Below, in pieces: positions 19,201-26,900 of a stretch of 49,336 bases of DNA. Under the pieces are notes generated by a model. It was given only the letters and a program-made list of their open reading frames with translations. It searched no databases and was not told the DNA's origin. Origin of the DNA: an uncultured Prevotellaceae bacterium (GTDB lineage Bacteria; Bacteroidota; Bacteroidia; Bacteroidales; Bacteroidaceae); NCBI GenBank assembly GCA_937877625.1, contig CALFJG010000030.1:1-49336 (forward strand), given 5' to 3'. The stretch's first letter is position 1. Every line of letters begins with the position of its first letter. A program made the position numbers and the translations under genes.

Positions 19201-19493
19201 GTGGTTGTAGCAAAGAAACGCCCCCAAGCCTCGTCGTCAGCTGCGAAGATGGTTTTACTACCAGTCTTTGCCAGCACATCGGCGTAGTTGTTGTCGTCAA
19301 TAAGCCTCACCATCGTGGTAAAGCCGCGCTCCTTTAGTTGGTCGTAAATGCCTCCATTTGCCATATCCGAAGGTAGCGTCTCATCAAGATCGTAATCGTC
19401 GGAACAGGAGTAGGAAACACCGCTGATGGCAAGGAAGCACATTGCATAGAGCAACGTTCTTGCCTTAGTGCGAAAACGGTTTTTCATACGCAT
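16269..19493 (-). CDS. Large multi-FAS1 surface lipoprotein, first gene of the operon
   Basis: I start at the ATG at 19493 (MRMKNRFRT..); an ATG at 19547 would put 18 extra residues before the signal peptide. The product is 1074 aa. The lipobox is SYSC followed by SDD. About four FAS1-like modules can be traced by the 'T-I-F-A/P-x-D-x-A' strand and the closing 'G-V-I-Y/H-V' strand: near residues 40-290 (SKTIFAADDEAW, then GYIHVLDEV), 300-535 (AAMFVPNNEALW, then GVIYVMNHVI), 540-790 (FSLFIPTDDGLQ, then a QPTIHSVYHML segment) and 800-1060 (YTIYLPTNAAIE). The last module carries a Glu/Arg-rich coiled-coil insertion (about 915-955). Such a chain of adhesion modules suggests a long surface rod that binds a macromolecule for the SusCD pair encoded just behind it (9 bp gap). 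The binding partner is unknown. Confidence 0.85.
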   Translation of the reverse strand: MRMKNRFRTKARTLLYAMCFLAISGVSYSCSDDYDLDETLPSDMANGGIYDQLKERGFTTMVRLIDDNNYADVLAKTGSKTIFAADDEAWGRFFATTTWTDGAGNPIRSYDQLSTGQKSILFKNAMLDNAYVLEMLANVTLNNTLTKNQCLRQVTSYSAVDTIPLWNPEDLPVMRNRAPETASSTTAVTSDLEWWGKDFWADYNQPGSPRIFMAVDGTNGMMTHFIEANMKEKSITHSDVSFIIYGDRNVWPESTERSYIYDREIIEPDIVCKNGYIHVLDEVLVPPTNMAEMIRQDPELSYFSSMLDRFSAPYPDATLTANYRALRDIGAEAGAAGNFIPDQVYVKLYAAENGRVLTSYSPSGQLTLAPNNTTLSSQFPKLLFDPGWNQYSPKSTAVVKEQDMAAMFVPNNEALWTYFTSGGGVSIVERFGTDLPLTRENFIDNISQIPLNIVRSLISNLMKNSFVETVPSKWRTIMNDAQDQMFPPTDYTDETYYQQFDKVMLANNGVIYVMNHVIAPADYASVIGPALLSEDAQIMNAMLTADENAGVESSSSFANSPLQKYYSIYLKAMQSHFSLFIPTDDGLQNYGLVDPFAYSTGLAAKSNWRFWSFTYKKTSTAGKVLPIEAQAYSWNPEIARDIANTSTLRGFTKVQNTQPTNTGFGAVRANLLTEMVDQHIIVHGNNEADGMLSAPNWYLSRNGAPVYVSNKVSANNGVGMQVQGGLQIWLNNDEFADNDEICTVTKGFDQTGVQADGSSGYGNGMSYMIDRPMQPTIHSVYHMLNGREDYSAFFSLCDYADINTVLDNCGFNYLKPDSTMTNSEWERERRKYLIFRPNENSGGTQFFTPNGEKLVRFFSNYNYTIYLPTNAAIEAAVAKGLPTWDDIVPITEEIRALTLQIEEKEADDPEREELVEQRWEKMQRAQAMVTCLLNFLKYHFQDCSLFVDNVSDSEPEAYQTSCVDNEVNNYITLSVQHRPGMLRVTDNSGATVNVDVSDASEYNILANDMEYNVQNNRNTSSVYGYVKVNSYVVMHRLADNAYLNFLSSPSGRYDTQWSTAESARRFVNKYRIRK

Positions 19494-19630
19494 TAAAAAG
19501 GTTTGATATTTACTATTTTGTTTATTCTCAAAGGCTTTGATTGCCAAACGTAATGCCTTGGCACGTCAAGAAGTCTTGCAAACACAGCCTAACCCGCCGT
19601 TTGTAAGCCCTATTTGACAATAATAGGTAG

Positions 19631-19663
19631 CAAAATTAAGTATTTTTTGTATTCTGAAACAGT
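19631..19663 (-). promoter_or_regulatory. Predicted promoter of the six-gene FAS1-SusCD operon
   Basis: On the minus strand TAATTTTG (19638 down to 19631) is an exact match to the Bacteroidetes -7 element TAnnTTTG. A TGTTTC about 20 bases upstream is a weaker -33 match. Transcription would begin near 19624, leaving a leader of about 130 bases before the ATG at 19493. I see no inverted repeats flanking it, so no sign of an invertible promoter. Confidence 0.6.
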
Positions 19664-20034
19664 TTTTACGCTTTCGCCGGCAGTTCTTTAAGATTTTTTA
19701 AGAATTAAGCGTAAACCTAAGTTGGTCGCCGAGCGTATAAAAACAAGAGAAGAACAGTGGTTGCTTGGATATTGGCGGACATTGTTCGGAAGAGAGATTT
19801 TAGAGATGTTCTATAAATTTGGTTGAATTGATTATTGAGTCTTCCTGACGCTGGATTTGGCATAATCGCTTGGCTCGAGGCTTGCATCGTGGCACGAGAT
19901 TAAGCCAAGACCAGTCAAAGAGAAGAGACAAAAAGCAGTCGGCCTTAGAAAGGACGTTATACCCTTTTTATAAAACACAGCACTTGGTTAGTGGAAAGGA
20001 AAAACCTGCACGGCCAGCAACAACTCACAAAACT

Positions 20035-20091
20035 GGTTAAAACCCAAATCGGTCGTTCGTGCTATGTTTATGACCGGTTTGGGTTAAAACC
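20035..20091 (-). terminator. Long hairpin downstream of the radical SAM gene
   Basis: The arms at 20035-20054 and 20072-20091 pair over about 18 of 20 positions, with a near-perfect AACCCAAATCGGTC/GACCGGTTTGGGTT core and a 17-base loop. On the minus strand it lies about 90 bases beyond the radical SAM stop and is followed by AGTTTTGTG, so it likely ends that transcript. In the rest of the gene-free stretch 19494-20182 I see only the operon promoter and the 21-bp duplication; 19670-20030 holds nothing I can name. Confidence 0.5.
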
Positions 20092-20116
20092 TTGAGCCAT
20101 TTGCGGCCAGAGGATT

Positions 20117-20158
20117 TTCTGTGTGCTATTATATATATTCTGTGTGCTATTATATATA
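20117..20158. repeat. Perfect 21-bp tandem duplication
   Basis: Two identical 21-base units lie head to tail at 20117-20137 and 20138-20158; each is TTCTGTGTGC followed by TATTATATATA. The AT-rich tail is self-complementary. It lies 25 bp past the stop of the radical SAM gene on the minus strand. A recent slippage event is the simplest explanation. Confidence 0.9.
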
Positions 20159-20182
20159 TATGGAGTAAATCCAGTTATTTTA

Positions 20183-21118
20183 TTATTGTCTGTGGTTGTA
20201 ATTTGTTTGAGGAAGATTCTTCAACGCTGCTCGCTTGTCGTATTCATTATGTAAAACAGCTAAAAACTCATAGTTTTTAAGACCCCAGCCTGGTGTAGCG
20301 AGTAGTTGCGGCGGTGATTGGTTGACGAAGCGGTCTAAAGCCACCGACGGGGGCAAAAACGAAAGATAGTCCAACACGATGCTGGCATAGGATTGTGGGG
20401 TAAAGGATAGGAACAGTTCGGGGTGGGCATGATAGAGTCGTTCCATCGGTGTGCCACGCAGTATCTGGAGCTGGTGCAGTTTGATTGTCTGAATAGGCAG
20501 TTGGGCAATAGTCTTGGCCTGTTGCAGTATGTCGTGACGTAGTTCACCTGGCAGCCCGAGGATCATGTGTGCACCGACGTGGATATTGCGTGCAGCGAGT
20601 TCTTTCACCGCCGTCGCGCTCGTGGCGTAGTCGTGTCCACGATGAATAAGCCGCAGAGTGCGATTGTGTACGGTTTCTATTCCTATCTCAACACATAGAA
20701 ACGTCTGGCGCGCGAGTTCTTCAAGGAGCGACATCACATCATCGGGCAAGCAGTCGGGCCGTGTGGCAATCACCAGCCCGACAACACCGTCCGCTTCCAA
20801 CGCCTCGTAGTAACGACGTCGTAGATTATCTACCGAAGCGTACGTATTGGTATAGGCCTGAAAATAAGCCAGAAACTGCATTGCAGGATATTTACGGCGA
20901 AAGAAAAGCACGCCTTTGCGCAGTTGCTCGGCTATCGTGTCGCCCGCATTACAATAGGACGGCACAAAACTCTCGTTGGTACAAAAGGCACACCCACCCC
21001 ACCCTATCGTTCCGTCGCGGTTTGGACAAGAGAACCCGGCGTTAACGGCTATCTTCTGTATCTTTCCAGGGAGGTAGCGCGAAAGAAAATCTGCGTATGT
21101 GGTATATTGAAAAAACAT
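20183..21118 (-). CDS. TIGR01212 family (YhcC-like) radical SAM protein
   Basis: A 311-aa radical SAM enzyme of normal length for the YhcC/TIGR01212 family. The N-terminus has the family's variant cluster motif: C31-P-N-R-D-G, then G-G-C43-A-F-C46, which binds a 4Fe-4S cluster to cleave S-adenosylmethionine. Further landmarks are 'CVEIGIETVHNRTLRLIHRGH' (about residues 141-161), 'VGAHMILGLPGE' (about 176-187) and 'IKLHQLQILRGTPM' (about 208-221). The enzyme's substrate is not established; the family is linked to tRNA/RNA modification or redox functions in the literature only loosely. It is a single-gene unit transcribed away from the ECF sigma gene on its right. Confidence 0.93.
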   Translation of the reverse strand: MFFQYTTYADFLSRYLPGKIQKIAVNAGFSCPNRDGTIGWGGCAFCTNESFVPSYCNAGDTIAEQLRKGVLFFRRKYPAMQFLAYFQAYTNTYASVDNLRRRYYEALEADGVVGLVIATRPDCLPDDVMSLLEELARQTFLCVEIGIETVHNRTLRLIHRGHDYATSATAVKELAARNIHVGAHMILGLPGELRHDILQQAKTIAQLPIQTIKLHQLQILRGTPMERLYHAHPELFLSFTPQSYASIVLDYLSFLPPSVALDRFVNQSPPQLLATPGWGLKNYEFLAVLHNEYDKRAALKNLPQTNYNHRQ

Positions 21119-21179
21119 AAGGAGTTGGAAAAAGAGACGGCAACGCAGAGCAGCACAACCGCTATTTCAATTCATTGAG

Positions 21180-21187
21180 CAAAGCTA
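21180..21187 (-). promoter_or_regulatory. Candidate -7 element for the radical SAM gene
   Basis: TAGCTTTG on the minus strand matches TAnnTTTG exactly and lies 62 bases before the ATG at 21118. The region 19-23 bases further upstream has only a weak CTTTTC-like -33 match. Confidence 0.45.
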
Positions 21188-21279
21188 AAGAAAAAGAAAA
21201 GTTCATCGGCCTGCTTACGGCGTGCAAACGACAAAGACGGTCAGAAATTGTGAAAAAGTCCACTTTTTTTCATAAATAA

Positions 21280-21311
21280 TTTGCACAACAAGAATGTACG
21301 ACTTACTTTTG
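21280..21311 (+). promoter_or_regulatory. Promoter of the ECF sigma factor gene
   Basis: TTTG at 21280-21283 and TACTTTTG at 21304-21311 match both halves of the Bacteroidetes primary sigma promoter, with 20 bases between them. Transcription should start near 21318, about 70 bases before the ATG at 21388. No second promoter is obvious before the DUF4301 gene, so both genes may share it. Confidence 0.75.
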
Positions 21312-21387
21312 CCACGGAAACAACAAAAACCCTCTAAACTTCTCCGCCTATCGACAGACATTACTTCAAACCACAACACAGTAAGTA

Positions 21388-21981
21388 ATGGAATTATTAA
21401 AAACACTTACCGACGATGAGTTGGTAGCGTTGTATCAAGAAGGTTGCGGCGAGGCCTTTGACGAATTGTTGGCTCGCCACCAAGAGAAGTTATTCACCTA
21501 TATTCTTTTCAACGTCCACAACGAGGATGCCGCCAACGACATCTTCCAAGAGACGTTTGTCCGGGCCATCGTGACATTGCAACAAGGTCGCTACACCGCC
21601 AACGGCAAGTTCTACGCCTGGCTGGTGCGCATCGCGCGTAACCAGATTATTGACCAGTTTAGAATGGTACGTAGCGAGAATGCCATCTCCAACGACGAGG
21701 CATCCTACGACTTGTTCAACAACATAGCCCTGGCCGACCAGCCCATTGAAAGCCGCATTGTCACTGAGCAGACACTCTCCGACGTAAAACGACTAATGAA
21801 CCATCTGCCCGAGACACAGCGCGAGGTGGTGTTCCTACGGTTCTTCCAAGACCTTAGTTTCAAGGAGATAGCCGAAACCACCGGCGTAGGCATCAACACA
21901 GCCCTGGGACGTATGCGATATGCCGTTCTGAATATGCGCCGCATGGCCGAGGAAAACCATATAACACTCACCGTGGCCTAA
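21388..21981 (+). CDS. RNA polymerase ECF-type sigma-70 factor
   Basis: A 197-aa ECF sigma factor with sigma region 2 (about 8-85; 'LFNVHNEDAANDIFQETFVRA' contacts core polymerase and the -10 region) and region 4 (about 130-185; 'LPETQREVVFLRFFQDLSFKEIAETTGVGINTALGRM' is the helix-turn-helix). It directs polymerase to a set of genes I cannot identify. There is no anti-sigma factor or FecR-like gene beside it, so it is not the usual SusCD-linked sigma pair; it resembles the stand-alone ECF sigmas conserved in Bacteroidales. The DUF4301 gene starts 48 bp after its stop. Its own promoter is of the primary-sigma type. Confidence 0.93.
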   Translation: MELLKTLTDDELVALYQEGCGEAFDELLARHQEKLFTYILFNVHNEDAANDIFQETFVRAIVTLQQGRYTANGKFYAWLVRIARNQIIDQFRMVRSENAISNDEASYDLFNNIALADQPIESRIVTEQTLSDVKRLMNHLPETQREVVFLRFFQDLSFKEIAETTGVGINTALGRMRYAVLNMRRMAEENHITLTVA

Positions 21982-22029
21982 CCCGCTCGTAAGAATTATT
22001 CCATACCACACCCCCCTCGGCTATAGCAT

Positions 22030-23583
22030 ATGGCCGATAAACCTCATAACACATATATTCCGCCTATGTTATCCGACAAAGACCGCATCCAACTCGCCGC
22101 AAAAGGCATCAGCGAAACCCTACTCCAAGAACAACTGGAACGCTTTAGCACAGGCTTTCCCTACCTTCGCCTTGAAGCCGCCGCCTCCGTGGGGCGCGGC
22201 ATTATGCGCACCGACAAAAACGACGAGACGACCCTCTGCACCGCTTGGGACAAATACCTCAGCGAAGGCCACAGCATCGTAAAATTCGTACCCGCCAGTG
22301 GTGCTGCCAGCCGTATGTTCAAAGACGTCTTCGCTTTTATTGACGGCGACCACGACAAGCCAGAAACAGCCTTTGAGAAGCTCTTTTTTGGCCGCCTCGA
22401 CACCGCAGCATTTAAGGCCGACCTCAACGCTGCCTGCCTAAGGCTTCACGGCAAGGATGCCGACACGCTGCTACGCGAGAACCGCTATAAAGACGTTGCC
22501 GCTACTATGCTACAGAAGGAAGGGCTAAACTATGGCAGCCTGCCAAAAGGGTTGCTCAAATTCCACCGCTATGCCGACAGCGTACGCACCCCCGTGGAGG
22601 AACACCTCGTAGAGGCCGCACTCTATGCCTGCGGCAGCAACGGCAAGGCACAAGTGCATTTCACCGTCTCGCCCGAGCACCGCGCACTCTTCGAAGCCCT
22701 CGTAAGTGCCGTAGCACCCACTTATGAAAAAGTGTACGGCGTGAAATACGTAGTGACGTTCTCCGAGCAGAGTCCCGCCACCGACACTGTGGCAGCAAAC
22801 GCCGACAACACCCCCTTCCGCAACGCCGACGGCACACTGCTCTTCCGGCCCGGAGGACACGGCGCACTTATTGTCAACCTCAACGCCATTGATGCAGACG
22901 TAGTGTTTGTGAAAAATATCGACAACGTAGTGCCCGACCGTCTGAAAGGCGACACCGTACACTACAAAAAAGTCCTCGCAGGCCTACTTGTCACACTCCA
23001 ACAACGTGCCTTTGATGCCCTCCGCATACTTGACAGCAACGCCTCGCACGAACAACTTCAAGACATTCTGCAATTCCTTGAAACCGACCTCTGCTGCCAC
23101 AACCCCGCAGCAGCAACGCTTGACGATACGGCTCTGGCACAATATCTCCGCACCAAACTAAACCGCCCCATACGCATCGCAGCGATGGTGAAAAACGCAG
23201 GCGAACCCGGTGGCGGCCCCTTCCTGGCGTACAACGCCGATGGCACAGTGAGTTGCCAGATACTTGAGAGCTCGCAAATAGATATGGCCGATCCGCAGAA
23301 GAAAGCTATGTTTGAACAAGGCACACACTTCAATCCCGTTGACTTGGTTTGCGGACTTAAAGACTATCGCGGACAGGCGTTCAACCTCACACAATATGTT
23401 GACCCACAAACAGGGTTCATCTCCCACAAGAGCAAAGACGGACGAGAACTCAAAGCACTGGAGCTGCCCGGGCTATGGAACGGAGCGATGTCTGACTGGA
23501 ACACCGTGTTCGTAGAAGTGCCACTGACCACCTTCAATCCCGTGAAAACCGTCAACGACCTCTATCGCGAGCAGCACCAATAG
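22030..23583 (+). CDS. DUF4301 family protein
   Basis: A 517-aa cytoplasmic protein that matches DUF4301, a family almost confined to Bacteroidetes. Recognisable parts are the N-terminal 'IQLAAKGISETLLQEQLERFSTGFPYLRLEAAASVGRGI' block, 'VKFVPASGAASRMFKDVF' (about residues 81-98), 'RPGGHGALIVNLNAIDADVVFVKNIDNVVPD' (about 274-304) and 'GEPGGGPFLAYNADG'. The G-A-A-S-R-M and GGHGAL blocks look like nucleotide-sugar or phosphate-binding loops of a nucleotidyltransferase-like fold; the reaction is unknown. There is no signal peptide. An internal ATG at 22066 (MLSDKDRIQLAA) is an equally good start. Possibly co-transcribed with the ECF sigma gene 48 bp upstream. Confidence 0.92.
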   Translation: MADKPHNTYIPPMLSDKDRIQLAAKGISETLLQEQLERFSTGFPYLRLEAAASVGRGIMRTDKNDETTLCTAWDKYLSEGHSIVKFVPASGAASRMFKDVFAFIDGDHDKPETAFEKLFFGRLDTAAFKADLNAACLRLHGKDADTLLRENRYKDVAATMLQKEGLNYGSLPKGLLKFHRYADSVRTPVEEHLVEAALYACGSNGKAQVHFTVSPEHRALFEALVSAVAPTYEKVYGVKYVVTFSEQSPATDTVAANADNTPFRNADGTLLFRPGGHGALIVNLNAIDADVVFVKNIDNVVPDRLKGDTVHYKKVLAGLLVTLQQRAFDALRILDSNASHEQLQDILQFLETDLCCHNPAAATLDDTALAQYLRTKLNRPIRIAAMVKNAGEPGGGPFLAYNADGTVSCQILESSQIDMADPQKKAMFEQGTHFNPVDLVCGLKDYRGQAFNLTQYVDPQTGFISHKSKDGRELKALELPGLWNGAMSDWNTVFVEVPLTTFNPVKTVNDLYREQHQ

Positions 23584-23620
23584 CCGCCACGCAACACAAC
23601 CGCGACAGAACAAAAACAAA

Positions 23621-23722
23621 GTCCGTTTGATAAAAAAATTAGTCCGTTTGATTTTAAAATCAATCCGATTGATTTCGAAATCAATCCGATTGATTTTAAA
23701 ATCAAACGGACTAATTTTAAAC
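23621..23722. repeat. 21-bp tandem array with nested palindromes
   Basis: Four direct units of exactly 21 bp begin at 23621, 23642, 23663 and 23684 with (G/A)TCCG(T/A)TTGAT, followed by a partial inverted unit at 23705. The A/T cores are themselves palindromes (GATTTTAAAATC twice, GATTTCGAAATC once). In addition, 23641-23712 is one large inverted repeat of 72 bp, with a single mismatched pair. It starts 38 bp after the DUF4301 stop. Read on the minus strand it stays open as a seven-residue peptide repeat, which follows from the 21-bp period and is probably not a gene. The rest of 23584-23987 holds no gene or clear promoter. Confidence 0.9.
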
Positions 23723-23987
23723 ACGGTCGGACATTGTTTTCTCATCGCGCCATAAAAGAACAACAAGCTGCGCAGCCCGTCTTGCCCAAACCGCACGACT
23801 CCAGAAGGCTAAAGCACACTGGAGAGATTTCACGCGTAAAAACACACGCCTAAATACTCACCATCCTCACAAAAAACATAATTTTGCGCATTAGTAAACG
23901 ACACAGCGAAAACAAGACCAAAGAAAATAAGAAACATAACAAGTCTCTCTCGTAAGCCACTAAGACTCCAACCAGCCGGTAGGCGAT

Positions 23988-26900
23988 ATGAGCGAGGCCT
24001 CTCTCTTTCCTATGGGAGCAAAATTCTTTACCAACAGAGACAACAACACCCTTATCAAAGAATTTGAGGGGATCATTAGCGATAACCCGCATTTCAAGAA
24101 CCTGGATGCCGTCGTCGGCTTCCTGCGTTCGTCGGGATATTTTGCCCTGCGCCCTTTTCTTGATACAATAGACAAGGTACGCATATTGATAGGCATTGAT
24201 GTTGATAAGTACATTGTCAAAGCCGAGACTGCCGGACGCTTGTTCATTGGCGCAGAGGAAGATGTCAAAGAAGACTTCTTGCAGATATTCAAGACCGACA
24301 TCGAACACGCCAACTACACCAAAGAAGTGGAAAAAGGCATCTTTCAAGTGGTAGAAGATTTGCTCAGTGGCAAACTGGAACTGCGCGTACATCCCAGCAA
24401 GAAAATCCATGCCAAAATTTATATTCTCTATCCCGAACCCTTTGGAACACACAGCCAAGGAGCGGCCATCACAGGCTCGAGCAATCTTTCGGGCAACGGA
24501 CTCGGCATAACCAACGACCGGCAGTACGAGTTCAACGTCCTGCTGGAAGACCACGAGCAGGTGGCGTTCGCCAAAGACGAGTTTGAACAGCTTTGGCAAG
24601 AAGCCAAAGGATGCGAAATCACTGCCACCGATATAGAAACGACGATAAAAAAGACATACCTCAAAGGCGACGCTACACCCTACGAACTTTACATCAAAAT
24701 GCTGATGGAGTATTTCTCCGACCGCGTTTTGGAAACCGACAACGGCAATCCGTTTGATATGCCCGAGGGCTACATCAAGTTCGACTACCAGATGGATGCC
24801 GTTATTGAGGGTTATCAAAAGCTACTTCGCTACGACGGCTTTTTCCTTGCCGACGTGGTAGGTCTCGGAAAGACGGTTGTCGCTACGATGATAGCCAAAA
24901 AGTTCTTAATAGAAAACGGACGCGACAAAACCAAAATCCTGGTTGTCTATCCTCCCGCCGTAGAGCAAAACTGGAAAACCACGTTCAAGGACTTTGAAAT
25001 AGACAAATACACAAAGTTCATCACCAACGGCAGCCTCAGCAAAGTACTTGACGAGGACGACTACAACTATTGGAAAGCCGAGGAATACGACCTCGTCCTC
25101 GTAGATGAAGCCCACAAGTTCCGCTCCCATACTACAGCCGCCTTCGTGCAGTTGCAGGAAATCTGCAAAATGCCGCGTGTGCAGACGGGGAACATCGCCG
25201 GATACAAGAAAAAAGTGATGCTCATCTCGGCTACGCCGACAAACAACTCGCTGGCCGACATCTACAACCAGATACTCCTTTTTCAGGACCCGCGCCATTG
25301 CACCATCGACGGCGTAGCAAACCTTACAGCATTCTTTGCACCCTTGATAAAGAAGTTCAAGACCTATCGCAAAGAAGACAGCAACGACCTCGAGAAAATC
25401 AAACAACTCTCCGAGCGCGTGCGCGAGCGCATCATCAAGCCGCTAACCGTGCGCCGCACACGCTCCGACATCCAAAACGTGCCGCGCTACTTCAAGGAAG
25501 TGCAAAGTTTCCCCGTCGTAGAACGTCCCATCGGGAGTTACTACAAACTCAACGAACGCCTTGCAGACCTCTTTGAGCAAACAATGCAGACGCTCAACAA
25601 GAAACTGACCTACGCCCGATACAAGGCCATCGCCTATCTGAAAGACGAAGCAAACAAGGGACGCTATGACAATGCGGAACTTATCAGTTACAGCCTGGCA
25701 GGGATACGAAAGAACGGCCTTGTAAAACGCCTCGAAAGTAGTTTCTACGCGTTCCAAGTTTCACTCAACAACTTCCGCCAAGCCAACCAAAATATGATTG
25801 AGATGTTCGAGAGCGACAAGGTATATATCGCTCCCGACCTTGACATCAACAATCTTATGGCCTCTTGTACGGAAGAAGAACTCGAGGAGCGACTAAACGC
25901 AAAGGCAGAGAACAATCCGAAGAATGCCATCTTCAAGGCTGACGACTTCAAGCCCGAGTTTATTGAAATGCTGCGCAGCGACCAGGAAATCCTCAACACA
26001 CTCTATGCAGAATGGAAAGACATCACACCTGCCGATGACTCCAAATTCGCCAAGTTCAACGAACTGCTAAAACACGAGTTTTTTAAGACTAACCGCAACC
26101 CCGAACAGAAACTCGTCGTGTTCTCAGAGTCCGTCGATACGGTAAATTATCTTGCCAGCCGTATCAACCGCAACGATGTGCTTGTCATTTCAGCAAAGAA
26201 CCGAAACGCACTGTTCAAAACCATTCGCGAAAACTTTGATGCCAATTATAACAAGGAGAAGAAAAACACATACAACATCATTCTCACAACGGACGTGCTT
26301 GCCGAAGGTGTAAACCTCCACCGCGCCAACGTCATAGTCAACTACGACACGCCGTGGAACGCTACACGTCTGATGCAACGCATAGGACGCGTCAACCGTA
26401 TCGGCTCCTCGTCAAAGCATATCTATAACTATGTCTTCTACCCTTCGCGTGAAGGAAATCGCGAAATCAACCTCAACCAAATCGTACTCAGCAAAATTCA
26501 GACGTTCCACACCACCTTTGGCGAAGACTACCAAATATACTCAAGAGACGAAATCCTCGACCGCAACCTCGACAAACTCTTTGACGAGGAGATGAAAGCA
26601 CAGCAAGAAGAACAAAACAAGGAAATACCCTTCTATGAAGAACTACGCACACTCTATCATACCAATCGCAAAGAGTATAACCGTATTGCAAAAATATCCC
26701 TCCGCAGTCGTACCGGACGTGCGGCAAGAACTGTAAACGGCGTAACCCTTTCAGGGGACACATTGGTCTTTCTCAAAACGAATGTAAGAAAACTCTTCTT
26801 CCTCGTTTCAGAAAACGCCGAGGAAATCTCTGTCATTGATGCGCTTACATACTTCAAGGCCGAACCCGAGGAACAACCCGTGGAGCGCATCGCGCAACAC

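Noticed and set aside
19494..20182. tRNA, small RNA or invertible promoter in the gap before the FAS1 operon
   Set aside because: I found only one promoter match, a terminator-like hairpin and a 21-bp duplication; there is no cloverleaf and no flanking inverted repeats or invertase gene.
23473..23796. Minus-strand frame with repeated IDFKINR-like heptapeptides
   Set aside because: It arises from the 21-bp palindromic array and overlaps the end of the DUF4301 gene; there is no start signal or family.
23850..24818. 322-aa minus-strand open frame
   Set aside because: It is antisense to the start of the well-supported PLD-SNF2 gene; its composition is a shadow of that frame.
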